Shown here one piece after another: positions 25,712 to 32,469 of a stretch of DNA of 32,469 bases; the stretch's first letter is position 1, and each line of letters begins with the position of its first letter. The DNA comes from Actinomycetes bacterium. GTDB lineage: Bacteria > Actinomycetota > Humimicrobiia > Humimicrobiales > Humimicrobiaceae. The notes under the pieces were generated by a model, which saw only the letters and a list, made by a program, of their open reading frames with translations, was not told the origin of the DNA and did no database searches. The translations under genes were made by a program, and so were the position numbers. The stretch is taken from positions 1-32,469 of the forward strand of contig JAIOXO010000019.1 in the NCBI GenBank assembly GCA_022396035.1. The letters run 5' to 3'.

Positions 25712-26878
25712 ATGGCAGATAAAATATTTTTTGACCATGCCTCGGCTACGCCGGTTAATAAAGAAGTGCTGGATGAAATGCAGCCTTTCTTTTCCACCCA
25801 CTACGGCAATCCTTCCAGCCTGCATGATTTTGGTCAACAGGCCAAGGATGCACTGGAAGAAGCCCGCAGCAGGGTTGCCCGGCTTATAGGGGCTTCCCCG
25901 GAAGAGATTTATTTTACCTCCAGTGGTACAGAATCCAATAACTTTGCCTTATTCGGGCTGGCCAGGGCATTGCAGTCAAAAGGACAACATATAATCTCTT
26001 CCAGTATCGAGCATATATCCATACTGAATCCTTTAAAGGAACTAAAAAAAATGGGCTGGCAGTATACCCTGCTGCCCGTAGATGAATATGGTTTGGTGGA
26101 TGTAAAACAACTGGAAAAAGAGATAAGGGAAGATACGGCCCTCATAACTGTTATGCATGCCAATAACGAAGTAGGCACCATACAGAATATTAAAGATTTG
26201 GCCCAGATAGCCAGCAGCCACGATATTGTCTTTCATAGCGACGGAGTGGCAACAGCTGGTATTATAGAGGTGGATGTTAACCAGCTGGGGGTTGATGCTT
26301 ACAGTGTTTCGTCCCAGCAGATGTATGGGCCCAAGGGGGCAGCTGCTCTGTATATAAGGAAAGGCACCAGGGTAAAGCCTTTTATTATTGGAGGTACCCA
26401 GGAAAGCGGCAGAAGAGCGGGCACAGAAAATGTCCCGGCCATTGTCGGGTTTGGCAAAGCCGCAGAGCTGGCTAAAGCGGAGATGGATAAAAATAAAAAG
26501 CACCTTACCAGCTTAAGGGATCAACTTATTGAAGGCATTACCAAAAGCATAAAGAATGTAAAGCTCAACGGTCATCCGGAGCAGAGGCTTCCCGGAAATG
26601 TGCATTTTAGTTTTGAATATATAGAAGGCGAATCTATCCTTCTATTGCTTAATATGGAAGGAATAGCTGCGGCCAGCGGATCCTCCTGCGTTTCCCAGGC
26701 ATTAAAGAATAGCCAGGTGTTGCTGTCCATGGGCATTAGCCCTACTATGGCCCAGGGCTCAGTATTATTTTCACTGGGAAAATTTAATACTGAAAAAGAA
26801 GTTTTAAAAACTGTTGAGGTCTTGCCTCCAATAATTAAAAAATTAAGACAGATGTCACCTTTGTATAAGGAAGAATAG
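25712..26878 (+). CDS. NifS/IscS-like cysteine desulfurase homologue lacking the PLP lysine
   Basis: Class V aminotransferase-fold protein of 388 residues with the whole NifS frame: FFDHASATPVNKEV, YGNPSSLHDFG, YFTSSGTESNNFA, HANNEVGTIQ, GTQESGRRAGTEN and the catalytic-cysteine loop ASGSSC (C326). The PLP lysine motif is changed: family members read S-x-H-K-x-x-GPKG, here it is SSQQMYGPKG, with Gln202-Gln203 for His-Lys. The codons are CAG CAG (26315-26320). HSDGVATAG also replaces the usual DAxQ segment. A normal desulfurase reaction is therefore unlikely. First gene of an operon with IscU, zinc ribbon and TusA genes. The ATG follows AAAGGAAAGGACAATTT. Confidence 0.9.
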   Translation: MADKIFFDHASATPVNKEVLDEMQPFFSTHYGNPSSLHDFGQQAKDALEEARSRVARLIGASPEEIYFTSSGTESNNFALFGLARALQSKGQHIISSSIEHISILNPLKELKKMGWQYTLLPVDEYGLVDVKQLEKEIREDTALITVMHANNEVGTIQNIKDLAQIASSHDIVFHSDGVATAGIIEVDVNQLGVDAYSVSSQQMYGPKGAAALYIRKGTRVKPFIIGGTQESGRRAGTENVPAIVGFGKAAELAKAEMDKNKKHLTSLRDQLIEGITKSIKNVKLNGHPEQRLPGNVHFSFEYIEGESILLLLNMEGIAAASGSSCVSQALKNSQVLLSMGISPTMAQGSVLFSLGKFNTEKEVLKTVEVLPPIIKKLRQMSPLYKEE

Positions 26879-26891
26879 AAAAGGGGTATTT

Positions 26892-27275
26892 ATGGTTACA
26901 TATAGCGATAAGGTAATGGATCATTTTATGTCTCCCAGGAATGTGGGAGAGATAAAGGACGCAGATGGTATAGGTGAAGTAGGCAATCCGACCTGCGGGG
27001 ATATGATGACCTTTTATATAAAGGTCAAGGATAATAAATTGGAAGATGTGAAATTTAAGACTTTTGGTTGTGGGGCTGCCATTGCCGTTTCCAGCATGGT
27101 CAGCGAAATAGCCAAGGGTAAAACTTTGGATGAAGCTCTCAAAATCACCAATAAAAGTGTTGCAGAGGAGTTAGGAGGTCTTCCCAAAAACAAGATGCAT
27201 TGCTCCAATCTGGGAGCAGATGCTCTTCACAAAGCTATTGAAGATTACCAGAAAAAGAATAAAAAGAAAAAATAG
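26892..27275 (+). CDS. IscU/NifU-N-type iron-sulfur cluster scaffold
   Basis: 127-residue scaffold on which Fe-S clusters are assembled before transfer to apoproteins. The three ligand cysteines are present: C35 in NPTCGDMM, C60 in FGCGAAIA and C104 in MHCSNLGADAL. Asp37, next to the first cysteine, is also kept. The C-terminus is lysine-rich. It begins 13 bp after the NifS-like gene. Scaffold intact but partner without its PLP lysine is a striking pairing. Confidence 0.94.
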   Translation: MVTYSDKVMDHFMSPRNVGEIKDADGIGEVGNPTCGDMMTFYIKVKDNKLEDVKFKTFGCGAAIAVSSMVSEIAKGKTLDEALKITNKSVAEELGGLPKNKMHCSNLGADALHKAIEDYQKKNKKKK

Positions 27276-27283
27276 GAGAAGCC

Positions 27284-27457
27284 ATGGTTAAAGATAAAAA
27301 GTCCACATGCAAGTGTCCGTACTGTGATACTGATATAGAATTAAAATCATCCGTAATTTGTACAGTATGTGATTTAAAGATTTCACGCTGCCCTGAATGC
27401 GGTTACCCTATTTCAGAGAATATTGAAAAATGTCCTAACTGCGGAGTAAAGTTATGA
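27284..27457 (+). CDS. Small double zinc-ribbon protein
   Basis: A 57-residue ORF between the IscU and TusA genes, with AGGAGAAGCC in front of its ATG. It has nine cysteines, starting STCKCPYC, then CTVC, CPECG and CPNCG, a pattern that suggests two zinc (or iron) binding ribbons. Its stop overlaps the next ATG as ATGA, so translation is coupled with the TusA-like gene. No specific family recognised; it might act as a metal- or sulfur-handling accessory of the cluster. Confidence 0.8.
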   Translation: MVKDKKSTCKCPYCDTDIELKSSVICTVCDLKISRCPECGYPISENIEKCPNCGVKL

Positions 27458-27696
27458 ATGAGATAAATATAGACCAGGAACTTGATTGCATAGGTTTATT
27501 TTGTCCTGCTCCCATTTATGAAACCAGGAAGAAAATTAATTCAATGAAGGAGGGCCAGGTTTTAAAAATGACTGCTGATGACCCTGGTTCTGAGGCTGAT
27601 ATAAAAAGCTGGGCAAAGACCACTGGGAATGAACTTTTCAAGATAGAAAAGGAAGGGGAAACCTTTATTTTCTATATTAAAAAAACCTCAGGATAG
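27454..27696 (+). CDS. TusA/SirA-family sulfur carrier
   Basis: 80 residues. LDCIGLFCPAPIYETRKKIN carries the conserved CPxP motif with the sulfur-carrying cysteine near residue 18. MKEGQVLKMTADDPGSEADI is the standard middle of TusA-like proteins. These accept sulfane sulfur from a desulfurase and pass it on in tRNA thiolation or other sulfur transfer. It ends the operon, 4-bp coupled to the zinc-ribbon gene. Since the operon's desulfurase homologue lacks its lysine, the sulfur donor is not obvious. Confidence 0.92.
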   Translation: MNEINIDQELDCIGLFCPAPIYETRKKINSMKEGQVLKMTADDPGSEADIKSWAKTTGNELFKIEKEGETFIFYIKKTSG

Positions 27697-27698
27697 AT

Positions 27699-27727
27699 TT
27701 GCCTACACACCAATATCGTATTATAAT
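27699..27727 (+). promoter_or_regulatory. Promoter of tRNA-Gln
   Basis: TTGCCT (27699-27704) and a perfect TATAAT (27722-27727) are 17 bp apart, ending 12 bp before the mature tRNA start. It begins just after the TusA-like stop. Confidence 0.65.
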
Positions 27728-27739
27728 GGTTATTCGTTT

Positions 27740-27813
27740 TGGGGAGTAGTCTAGTGGCAGGACATGCGGCTCTGGACCGTAGGACGGAGGTTCGAATCCT
27801 CCCTCCCCAGCCA
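27740..27813 (+). tRNA. tRNA-Gln (anticodon CTG)
   Basis: Folds as a full cloverleaf of 74 nt. The acceptor stem TGGGGAG pairs with CTCCCCA, the discriminator is G and CCA is encoded. The T arm is GGAGG-TTCGAAT-CCTCC. The anticodon loop CTCTGGA gives CTG, reading CAG. The U1-A72 pair is typical of tRNA-Gln. The AT-rich accessory region begins right after it, but I found no repeated copy of its 3' end that would mark an integration site. Confidence 0.95.
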
Positions 27814-27938
27814 TATAAAAAACAATTAGGCTACTGTAAAATGTGGGCAGCCAAGCCGTATTTTCAGCATAATGAAAAATCTTTATTTTCTTTCTATACT
27901 TTCAGTTACCACTTCGGGACTAAAGAATAAGTAAATCA

Positions 27939-27980
27939 TAACAATCACTAATTGTTACAAATAATCATAATGGGTATAAT
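27939..27980 (+). promoter_or_regulatory. Promoter and inverted-repeat operator of the alcohol dehydrogenase gene
   Basis: TTGTTA (27952-27957) and TATAAT (27975-27980) are 17 bp apart. The -35 lies in an inverted repeat with arms TAACAAT (27939-27945) and ATTGTTA (27951-27957) around CACTA. This suggests a repressor site that blocks RNA polymerase; the regulator is not known. Confidence 0.6.
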
Positions 27981-28034
27981 TAACCTTAAACAAATATTTT
28001 AAGTTTATAAAATTTAGAGAAGCAGGTTCTTCAA

Positions 28035-29060
28035 ATGCCTTCTTCAACTATCCAGGGATACGCAGCAAAGTCAGTAGGACAATCTCTTGAGCCATTTACG
28101 TTCGAGTCTGCGGAATTGGGGGAAAATGATGTAAGGGTTTCCATCAGCCATTGCGGAGTATGTCACACTGACATTCATGCAATTGACGACTACTACGGAA
28201 TAACCACCTTTCCATTTGTTCCAGGTCATGAGATAGTCGGATATATATCATCTGTGGGAGAAGCAGTATCTGGTATGAAAGTAGGAGACCGGGTTGCCAT
28301 AGGGTGGCAGGGGCGTTCGTGCGGAAAGTGCGAGTGGTGCTTGAAAGGAGAAGAACAATTCTGTATGGATATTGTCCAATCGGGAACATGGGTACCCTAC
28401 GGAGGATTCTCATCTTCTGTGGTTGTAGATTACCGTTTTGCATATAAAATACCTGATGCTATGCCCTCCGAAGTAGCTGCTGTTCTCACATGTGCCGGTA
28501 TTACGGTTTACAACCCACTTCAATTATACGCCACCAGACCCGCTCAGAAGATCGGTATTATAAGTGTTGGTGGACTTGGACATCTGGCAATACAGTTTGC
28601 ACATGCCTTAGAGTACGAGGTAACCGCTATTTCCTCATCACCGGAGAAGGAAAAGCAGGCTTTAGCCTTTGGTGCAGACCATTTTATCGTTTCAGATGAC
28701 CAGGCAAGCTTAAACCAGCTTGAATTCATTTTCGACCTGCTGCTTTGTACTGCTTCAGGAAAGATTAACTGGGAAGCGTTACTTAATACTTTAAAGAAAA
28801 AGGGCAAATTTATTCTGGTAGGTTTCCAGGATCTGGAGCTTAATTCAACTGACCTTGTGGCGCACCAACTGTCTATTACCGGATCTTTTATAGGTAGCCG
28901 GACCACAATGCAGGAGATGTTCTTGTTCGCACAAGCCCATGGGATAAAGCCTGCTATCGAAATGATGCCCATGTCAAAGGTAAATGAAGCACTTCAAAGA
29001 GTAAAGGAAAATAAGGCTCGTTACAGGATTGTACTGGTCAATGATGATGTAAATGATTAA
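28035..29060 (+). CDS. Zinc-dependent alcohol dehydrogenase (MDR family)
   Basis: 341-residue NAD(P)-dependent dehydrogenase. Catalytic zinc ligands are C40 in SHCGVCHTD and the His in VPGHEIVG. Structural zinc cysteines are in GRSCGKCEWCLKGEEQFC. The nucleotide site is ISVGGLGHLAIQFA. The CHTDIH and VPGHE pattern is like cinnamyl alcohol/aldehyde reductases such as YahK, so broad aldehyde reduction is a fair guess. Single gene with its own promoter and operator, probably induced by stress or an aldehyde. First gene of the accessory region. Confidence 0.9.
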   Translation: MPSSTIQGYAAKSVGQSLEPFTFESAELGENDVRVSISHCGVCHTDIHAIDDYYGITTFPFVPGHEIVGYISSVGEAVSGMKVGDRVAIGWQGRSCGKCEWCLKGEEQFCMDIVQSGTWVPYGGFSSSVVVDYRFAYKIPDAMPSEVAAVLTCAGITVYNPLQLYATRPAQKIGIISVGGLGHLAIQFAHALEYEVTAISSSPEKEKQALAFGADHFIVSDDQASLNQLEFIFDLLLCTASGKINWEALLNTLKKKGKFILVGFQDLELNSTDLVAHQLSITGSFIGSRTTMQEMFLFAQAHGIKPAIEMMPMSKVNEALQRVKENKARYRIVLVNDDVND

Positions 29061-29080
29061 TTTATCATTGCAAAATCTAA

Positions 29081-29150
29081 TTCTGGTTAAAAATGTCCTC
29101 ATCTGCAGTCATTATTGCGGTTCTAACATTGCGTACAGTGGCCAGCCACT
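29081..29150 (+). repeat. About 70-bp repeat, copy A
   Basis: Shares with copies B, C and D a block near ttctggtataaaaatatc and, 39-40 bp from the start, gttctaac followed by a block ending ccagccact. Copy A contains a perfect small hairpin AGTGG-CCAG-CCACT. It lies just after the alcohol dehydrogenase stop. No ORF is visible. Confidence 0.7.
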
Positions 29151-29266
29151 TTCAGACATTTATTTCATAGAAATCTTAATAATATTCATTTAGTTAGGAT
29201 AAATTAAGACTTCATATTTAAAAAGATTAAAAATATATATCTGGCTTTAAAGTAAATACTCTCCCA

Positions 29267-29374
29267 ATGGCCAGGATAAAGCCGGCCATAATACTGTTAA
29301 TCATAATTATGCTAACAGGTTATACTAAAAAGTGTAAGGAAGTAGTAAAACATGAACAGAGTCATACATTTTGA
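29267..29374 (+). pseudogene. Possible remnant of a lipoprotein start
   Basis: A 35-codon frame encodes a basic start and hydrophobic stretch, then MLTGYTKKC, resembling a lipoprotein signal peptide in which the lipobox cysteine (LTGC) has become Tyr. It ends inside the following VOC gene in another frame and has no clear ribosome site. Could equally be chance. Confidence 0.2.
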
Positions 29375-29762
29375 GATTCACGCCGCAGACCCTGAAAGTT
29401 TAGGCAAATTTTATACTAATGTTTTCGGATGGGAAATCAAGGAATGGATTATTCCAGGGGTTAAAGATGAGAACCGTTACTGGGAAGTAATGACTGCTCC
29501 CGAGAAGTCAAAAGAGCCTGGTATAAATGGGGGTTTAGTATTTCGAAAAGGCCCACTGCCACAGGGTGTAGAACCATTAACTGCTTTTATATGTACAATT
29601 CAAGTTTCAAGTGTCGATGAATATTTAAAAAAGGTAACTGAGGCAGGAGGAAGTATAAGCCTACCTAAAATGCCAATTCCAGGTCTGGCTTGGCTTGCTT
29701 ACTGTAAAGACCCTGAAGGGAATATTTTCGGCATTTATGAAGAAGATAAAAATGCAATATAG
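29352..29762 (+). CDS. VOC-family (glyoxalase/bleomycin resistance-like) protein
   Basis: 136 residues with the two beta-alpha-beta-beta-beta modules of the vicinal oxygen chelate fold. It starts VIHFEIHAADPESLGKFYTN followed by VFGWEI and ends CKDPEGNIFGIYEED, both hallmarks of this family. Possible metal ligands are His7 and the Glu near the C-terminus. The natural substrate cannot be told; such stand-alone proteins often act in detoxification. The ATG follows AAGGAAGTAGTAAAAC. Confidence 0.88.
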   Translation: MNRVIHFEIHAADPESLGKFYTNVFGWEIKEWIIPGVKDENRYWEVMTAPEKSKEPGINGGLVFRKGPLPQGVEPLTAFICTIQVSSVDEYLKKVTEAGGSISLPKMPIPGLAWLAYCKDPEGNIFGIYEEDKNAI

Positions 29763-29824
29763 ATTGCTGACATTTATAGTAAAAAATAACAAGTAATTTA
29801 TTGTTTAGAGAAAGGAAGTAAAAT

Positions 29825-30190
29825 ATGAAATATATTGATGGCTTTGTTTTAGCAGTGCCAAAGGAAAAACTTAAAGATTATCAAAATATGGCCGAGACAG
29901 CCGGAAAAATCTGGAAAAAGTATGGTGCTCTTGAATACTTTGAAGCTGTAGGCAATGATTTAAATCCAAAGATGGCTGGGATTAATTTCTCTCAAACTGT
30001 TAGAGCCAAACCTGATGAGACTGTTATTTTCTCTTTCATTGTGTTTAAGTCAAAGCAACATAGAGATAGTGTTAATGAGAAAGTAATGAAAGATCCCGTT
30101 ATGAATGACCCAGAATATAGGGACAAGCCAATGCCTTTTGATATGAAGCGTATGGTTTACGGAGGATTCGAGGTTATAGTTGAGATTTGA
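29825..30190 (+). CDS. DUF1428 family protein
   Basis: 121 residues. MKYIDGFVLAVPKEKLKDYQ, then ALEYFEAVGNDL, then PDETVIFSFIVFKSKQHRDS and the end MPFDMKRMVYGGFEVIVEI match the DUF1428 (YbaA-like) family, which has a dimeric alpha/beta-barrel fold related to small monooxygenases. No enzyme activity is established. It follows the VOC gene by 62 bp behind GAAAGGAAGTAAAAT and may be cotranscribed. Confidence 0.88.
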   Translation: MKYIDGFVLAVPKEKLKDYQNMAETAGKIWKKYGALEYFEAVGNDLNPKMAGINFSQTVRAKPDETVIFSFIVFKSKQHRDSVNEKVMKDPVMNDPEYRDKPMPFDMKRMVYGGFEVIVEI

Positions 30191-30328
30191 TTTTCCATAA
30201 TTATTGTCAGAAGTATTTGGTTAAATTAAGATAGAATTTTAAATTATGATTAATTTTTTGAATGGCCATATAAAAAAGATAATCGATTAAAATATATTTG
30301 AATGGCTGATAAATTTTTAAAAACACTT

Positions 30329-30398
30329 TTCTGGTATAAAAATATCTCCATTAAACATCAATAAATTAGTTCTAACTTTGCGTAAGGTGGCCAGCCAT
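30329..30398 (+). repeat. About 70-bp repeat, copy B
   Basis: Closest to the apparent consensus: ttctggtataaaaatatc, then exactly 40 bp from the start gttctaactttgcgtaaggt and ggccagcca. Same orientation as the other copies. Confidence 0.75.
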
Positions 30399-30496
30399 TA
30401 AGACACATTTAACAAATATATCTTAAAAAATTAGGCTCTTCAAAAGTTATCGTTATTAAGGTCTAATTAGTCTTATTGATATTTTAAAAAATTGAT

Positions 30497-30566
30497 TTCA
30501 GGAATAAAAATATCTTCATTTAAGCTTAGAAAATTGGTTCTAACATCGTTTATAGTGAACAGTCAG
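30497..30566 (+). repeat. About 70-bp repeat, copy C
   Basis: More divergent copy: ttcaggaataaaaatatctt, then gttctaacatcg 40 bp from the start. At the hairpin position it has TGA-ACAG-TCA where copy A has TGG-CCAG-CCA, a change on both sides that keeps the pairing. Confidence 0.65.
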
Positions 30567-30603
30567 CAAGATATTTAAATCAAATGAATAAACATTAATT
30601 TGT

Positions 30604-31170
30604 CTATAAACACAATTTTTGACCCAGTTCAAATGCTTCCTGTATTTTATCTGGGTTATTTTTTATTTCCCCTGCTTTTTCAGCACATGCATAAACTATT
30701 CCAATAAGAGAGGCATTAACAAAAGCGCATATGTCTTGAAAACTTCTTAAAGGATTGATTCCACCAGAAATAAAGATATCCTTATCACCAAATGTTAAAA
30801 TAATACCAATTTTTTTCCCTGTTAGTGCGTAGACTTTATCTTTTTCAACTGCATATAGCCTATCAATAAATAATTTAGTTTGAGCGGAAATATTAGCCCA
30901 ATAAGTGGGGGATGCAAAAACAATTGCATCTGCTTGTGCTACCTTAGAATATAAAGGAATCATGTCATCTTTGATTATACAACTTTTAGTTTTGTTTTTT
31001 CTGCAAGCATCGCATGCATCGCAAGGTGAAATTTTTAATTCCTGAAGGTTTATAATTTCAGAAATACCTCCATTTTCATTAGCACCTTTAGCCAAAGTTT
31101 GTATAAGGAAAGAACAATTTCCATTTTTTCTTGGACTTCCATTAATTATGAGAATTTTCTGATTTTTCAT
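30604..31170 (-). CDS. Iron-sulfur flavoprotein / NAD(P)H-dependent FMN reductase family
   Basis: 188 residues with a flavodoxin-like fold. The FMN phosphate loop is INGSPRKNGNCSFL near residues 9-22. ISPCDACDACRKNKTKSC is a compact CX2CX2CX7C motif, as in the [4Fe-4S] iron-sulfur flavoproteins of anaerobes. FASPTYWANISAQTKLFIDR contacts flavin. Likely an electron-transfer or oxygen/peroxide-scavenging reductase. It stands alone on the minus strand within the repeat-rich region and has its own promoter at 31247-31275. Confidence 0.88.
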   Translation of the reverse strand: MKNQKILIINGSPRKNGNCSFLIQTLAKGANENGGISEIINLQELKISPCDACDACRKNKTKSCIIKDDMIPLYSKVAQADAIVFASPTYWANISAQTKLFIDRLYAVEKDKVYALTGKKIGIILTFGDKDIFISGGINPLRSFQDICAFVNASLIGIVYACAEKAGEIKNNPDKIQEAFELGQKLCL

Positions 31171-31246
31171 ATTGGTGTATTTATTTAATTTTAATACTAA
31201 GAAATAAAATTTATAATTTTCCTTATTGATTTTTGGAATTGAAATT

Positions 31247-31275
31247 ATTATATAATATTTTGAAATTTTATGAAA
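31247..31275 (-). promoter_or_regulatory. Predicted promoter of the flavoprotein gene
   Basis: On the minus strand TTTCAT (31275-31270) and TATAAT (31252-31247) are 17 bp apart, about 76 bp before the ATG at 31170. Very AT-rich surroundings make chance matches likely. Confidence 0.35.
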
Positions 31276-31304
31276 TTAGATTGTTTAGATTAAATTTACC
31301 GACA

Positions 31305-31370
31305 AACTCTATAAATATAATTATTTACTTAAAGAGTTGGTTCTAAATTTCACTACTTGGGACAGTAACA
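31305..31370 (+). repeat. Degenerate repeat, copy E
   Basis: Shares tataaatata in the first block and gttggttctaaa in the second, but has lost the ccagcca end. Assigned mainly because it lies 40 bp from copy D in the same orientation. Confidence 0.35.
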
Positions 31371-31410
31371 AATAGTAGGTTTTAAGCAGTAATTAACCTA
31401 TAATGCTCAA

Positions 31411-31480
31411 TTCTAGTATAAAAATATCCTCATTCAAACCCAATAATATAGTTCTAACTCTGTCCACAGTCCCCAGCCAC
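31411..31480 (+). repeat. About 70-bp repeat, copy D
   Basis: ttctagtataaaaatatcct, then exactly 40 bp from the start gttctaactctg and ccccagccac. Differs from copy B at scattered positions without insertions or deletions. Confidence 0.72.
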
Positions 31481-31591
31481 TTGTTATAAATCTTTTCTAA
31501 ACCGCCCTCTTTCCTAACCGTCTAAATTTATTAAACTATTACTGTCTGTTTATAATACAAATGTTAATAATGAAAGCGTAAGACAAACGTT

Positions 31592-32227
31592 ATGGACATA
31601 AGAAACCTCAAGATAAAAATATCTGTATTTCTAATTTTCATACTTATCTCCTGGCTGGCAGGGTAGTCCCTAATACATGCTTCTGATGCTAAATCAAACT
31701 CTGGGACTGAAGAACCTGCCGGTTATATAAGCAATCTGCTTGAAACTGTTAGATCCTTTGTAGATAACATCAAATCACTTTTTGGAGTAAATAGTGTGGA
31801 ATCTGCCAAGGGATATGATGAATCAGAAGACGGTGGAGAAAAAGAAGATGAAGCTGAGGGCGAAGAAGACAACGGTAGCGGAAATAACTTTGGTGAAGAG
31901 ATATCAAATATAGCACAGGAGCTCAGAACCGGGGGTTCTACTGTAGATCAACTAGTAGACAAATCAACCTCTACCCACCTGCAGGTTTTAGCAGAAGTCC
32001 ATAAAAAGGTCCCACAAGCTGCAAAGGATACCACACTGAAAGCAATGAAAAATAGTGTGAAGGGAAATGCCGCTGCACAGGATGCTTTAAATAGGAAAGA
32101 TGCTTCTAATAACGGTAGCGAAGATGAAGAAGATGAAGAGAAAGAAGATGGTCCGAAAAGCAGAGGCGTACATAATGCCTCTGAGATGGGCAAGCAGAAG
32201 AGAAATAATAATCCTTCCAATAGATAA
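31592..32227 (+). pseudogene. Secreted DUF5667-like acidic protein with amber stop in signal peptide
   Basis: The frame from the ATG at 31592 has 211 sense codons but is interrupted at codon 25 by TAG (31664-31666). The first 24 residues form a basic start and hydrophobic core (KIKISVFLIFILISWLAG); after the stop comes SLIHASDAK, a plausible signal-peptidase site. Downstream are a Glu/Asp-rich linker, then THLQVLAEVHKKVPQAAKDT and a following helix much like DUF5667 proteins, and an acidic then basic tail. A GTG at 31796 could restart translation but would make a non-secreted fragment. Either a disabled gene or a single-base error. Confidence 0.65.
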
Positions 32228-32416
32228 ATATTTTTTGCTAAAACAAATTTAATATAGGCCAATATTTTTTGTTACTCCAATAAGGTTAATGTTGGTTCGA
32301 TAATCAAAAATGTATCATATATTTTAACTTAAGGCTCTTTTAAAAAATATTGTTGATATACGAACATATGTTTGCTAATATTTCCTTAAATCAAGTATGT
32401 TCGAAAGGAAATAAAT

Positions 32417-32469
32417 TGACAGAAGACTTAAAAAAACAGCTGTATTTACTTCTTAAAAGACTATCGTCA
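32417..32469 (+). CDS. Start of an unidentified protein, 3' end outside window
   Basis: A TTG at 32417 follows a strong ribosome site GAAAGGA with 6-base spacing and opens a frame TEDLKKQLYLLLKRLSS that runs off the end. Too short to identify. A local palindrome AACATATGTT lies about 50 bp upstream and could be an operator. Confidence 0.45.

Larger units (their letters stand above)
30191..30603. other. 413-bp AT-rich intergenic region
   Basis: No ORF with coding character on either strand. It contains repeat copies B and C. The rest is AT-rich sequence with short oligo-A/T runs. I see no clear terminator for the DUF1428 gene and no transposase remnant. Confidence 0.7.
31171..31591. other. 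421-bp AT-rich intergenic region
   Basis: Holds the minus-strand promoter of the flavoprotein gene, the degenerate repeat copy E and copy D. No ORF with coding character is seen. D and E lie upstream of the secreted-protein gene at 31592. Confidence 0.7.

Noticed and set aside
29081-31480. CRISPR array formed by the repeats
   Set aside because: Copies are about 70 bp, imperfect, irregularly spaced by hundreds of bases and have no cas genes nearby.
27740-32469. Integrated element inserted at the tRNA-Gln gene
   Set aside because: No integrase and no second copy of the tRNA 3' end was found; only a short ggttcga match occurs near 32294.

Overview
The window looks like chromosome of an anaerobic, fermentative, moderately AT-rich bacterium. 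Suggestive features are a PASTA-bearing class A penicillin-binding protein, a YhaM-type exoribonuclease, an NADH oxidase/CoA-disulfide reductase homologue, a bacterial microcompartment (BMC) shell operon and much sugar-phosphate metabolism with no respiratory genes. The lineage is an inference only: a Gram-positive-type phylum or an uncultured neighbour (deep Actinobacteriota, Firmicutes or Atribacterota-like) would fit. TAA, TAG and TGA are all used as normal stops.

Layout. 1-4218 (minus): split transketolase (TK1), M3-like peptidase, apt and a DUF1844 protein. 4344-5720 (plus): flavin disulfide oxidoreductase. 5725-7532 (minus): surE-yhaM. 7713-9188 (minus): rhamnulokinase-like kinase. 9293-12640 (minus): operon of 2-oxo-acid dehydrogenase-type E1 alpha and beta plus transaldolase, ended by a strong terminator. 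12648-17910 (minus): class II aldolase, PHP phosphoesterase, second split transketolase (TK2), RpiB-like isomerase and SorC-family regulator. 18091-20589 (plus): PBP1A. 20594-22283 (minus): five tandem BMC vertex (BMC-P) genes and one BMC-H gene interrupted by TGA. 22536-24026 (plus): gltX. 24016-25586 (minus): divergent acetate kinase homologue and ribbon-helix-helix regulator. 25712-27696 (plus): NifS-like, IscU, zinc ribbon and TusA genes. 27740-27813: tRNA-Gln. 28035 to the end: AT-rich accessory region with an alcohol dehydrogenase, VOC protein, DUF1428 protein, iron-sulfur flavoprotein, an interrupted secreted protein and a family of about 70-bp repeats.

How the parts may work together. 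The SorC regulator probably controls two operons, because the promoters of the aldolase gene and of the E1-alpha gene carry almost the same operator: three TTGCAT/ATGCAA half-sites placed over the -35 and -10 elements. The regulon would link aldolase, TK2, an RpiB-like isomerase, transaldolase and an E1-type ThDP enzyme. The isomerase has lost the usual phosphate-binding residues, and TK2 has a changed substrate-site motif, so an unusual sugar is plausible (for example a sulfonated sugar handled in a sulfo-transketolase manner, or apiose). No transporter, sulfonate-specific enzyme or aldehyde dehydrogenase is visible to settle this. The nearby BMC operon is the most unusual system here: five different vertex proteins for one hexamer gene. 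A functional link between shell and sugar cluster is inferred only from proximity and the general association of BMCs with sugar-phosphate catabolism.
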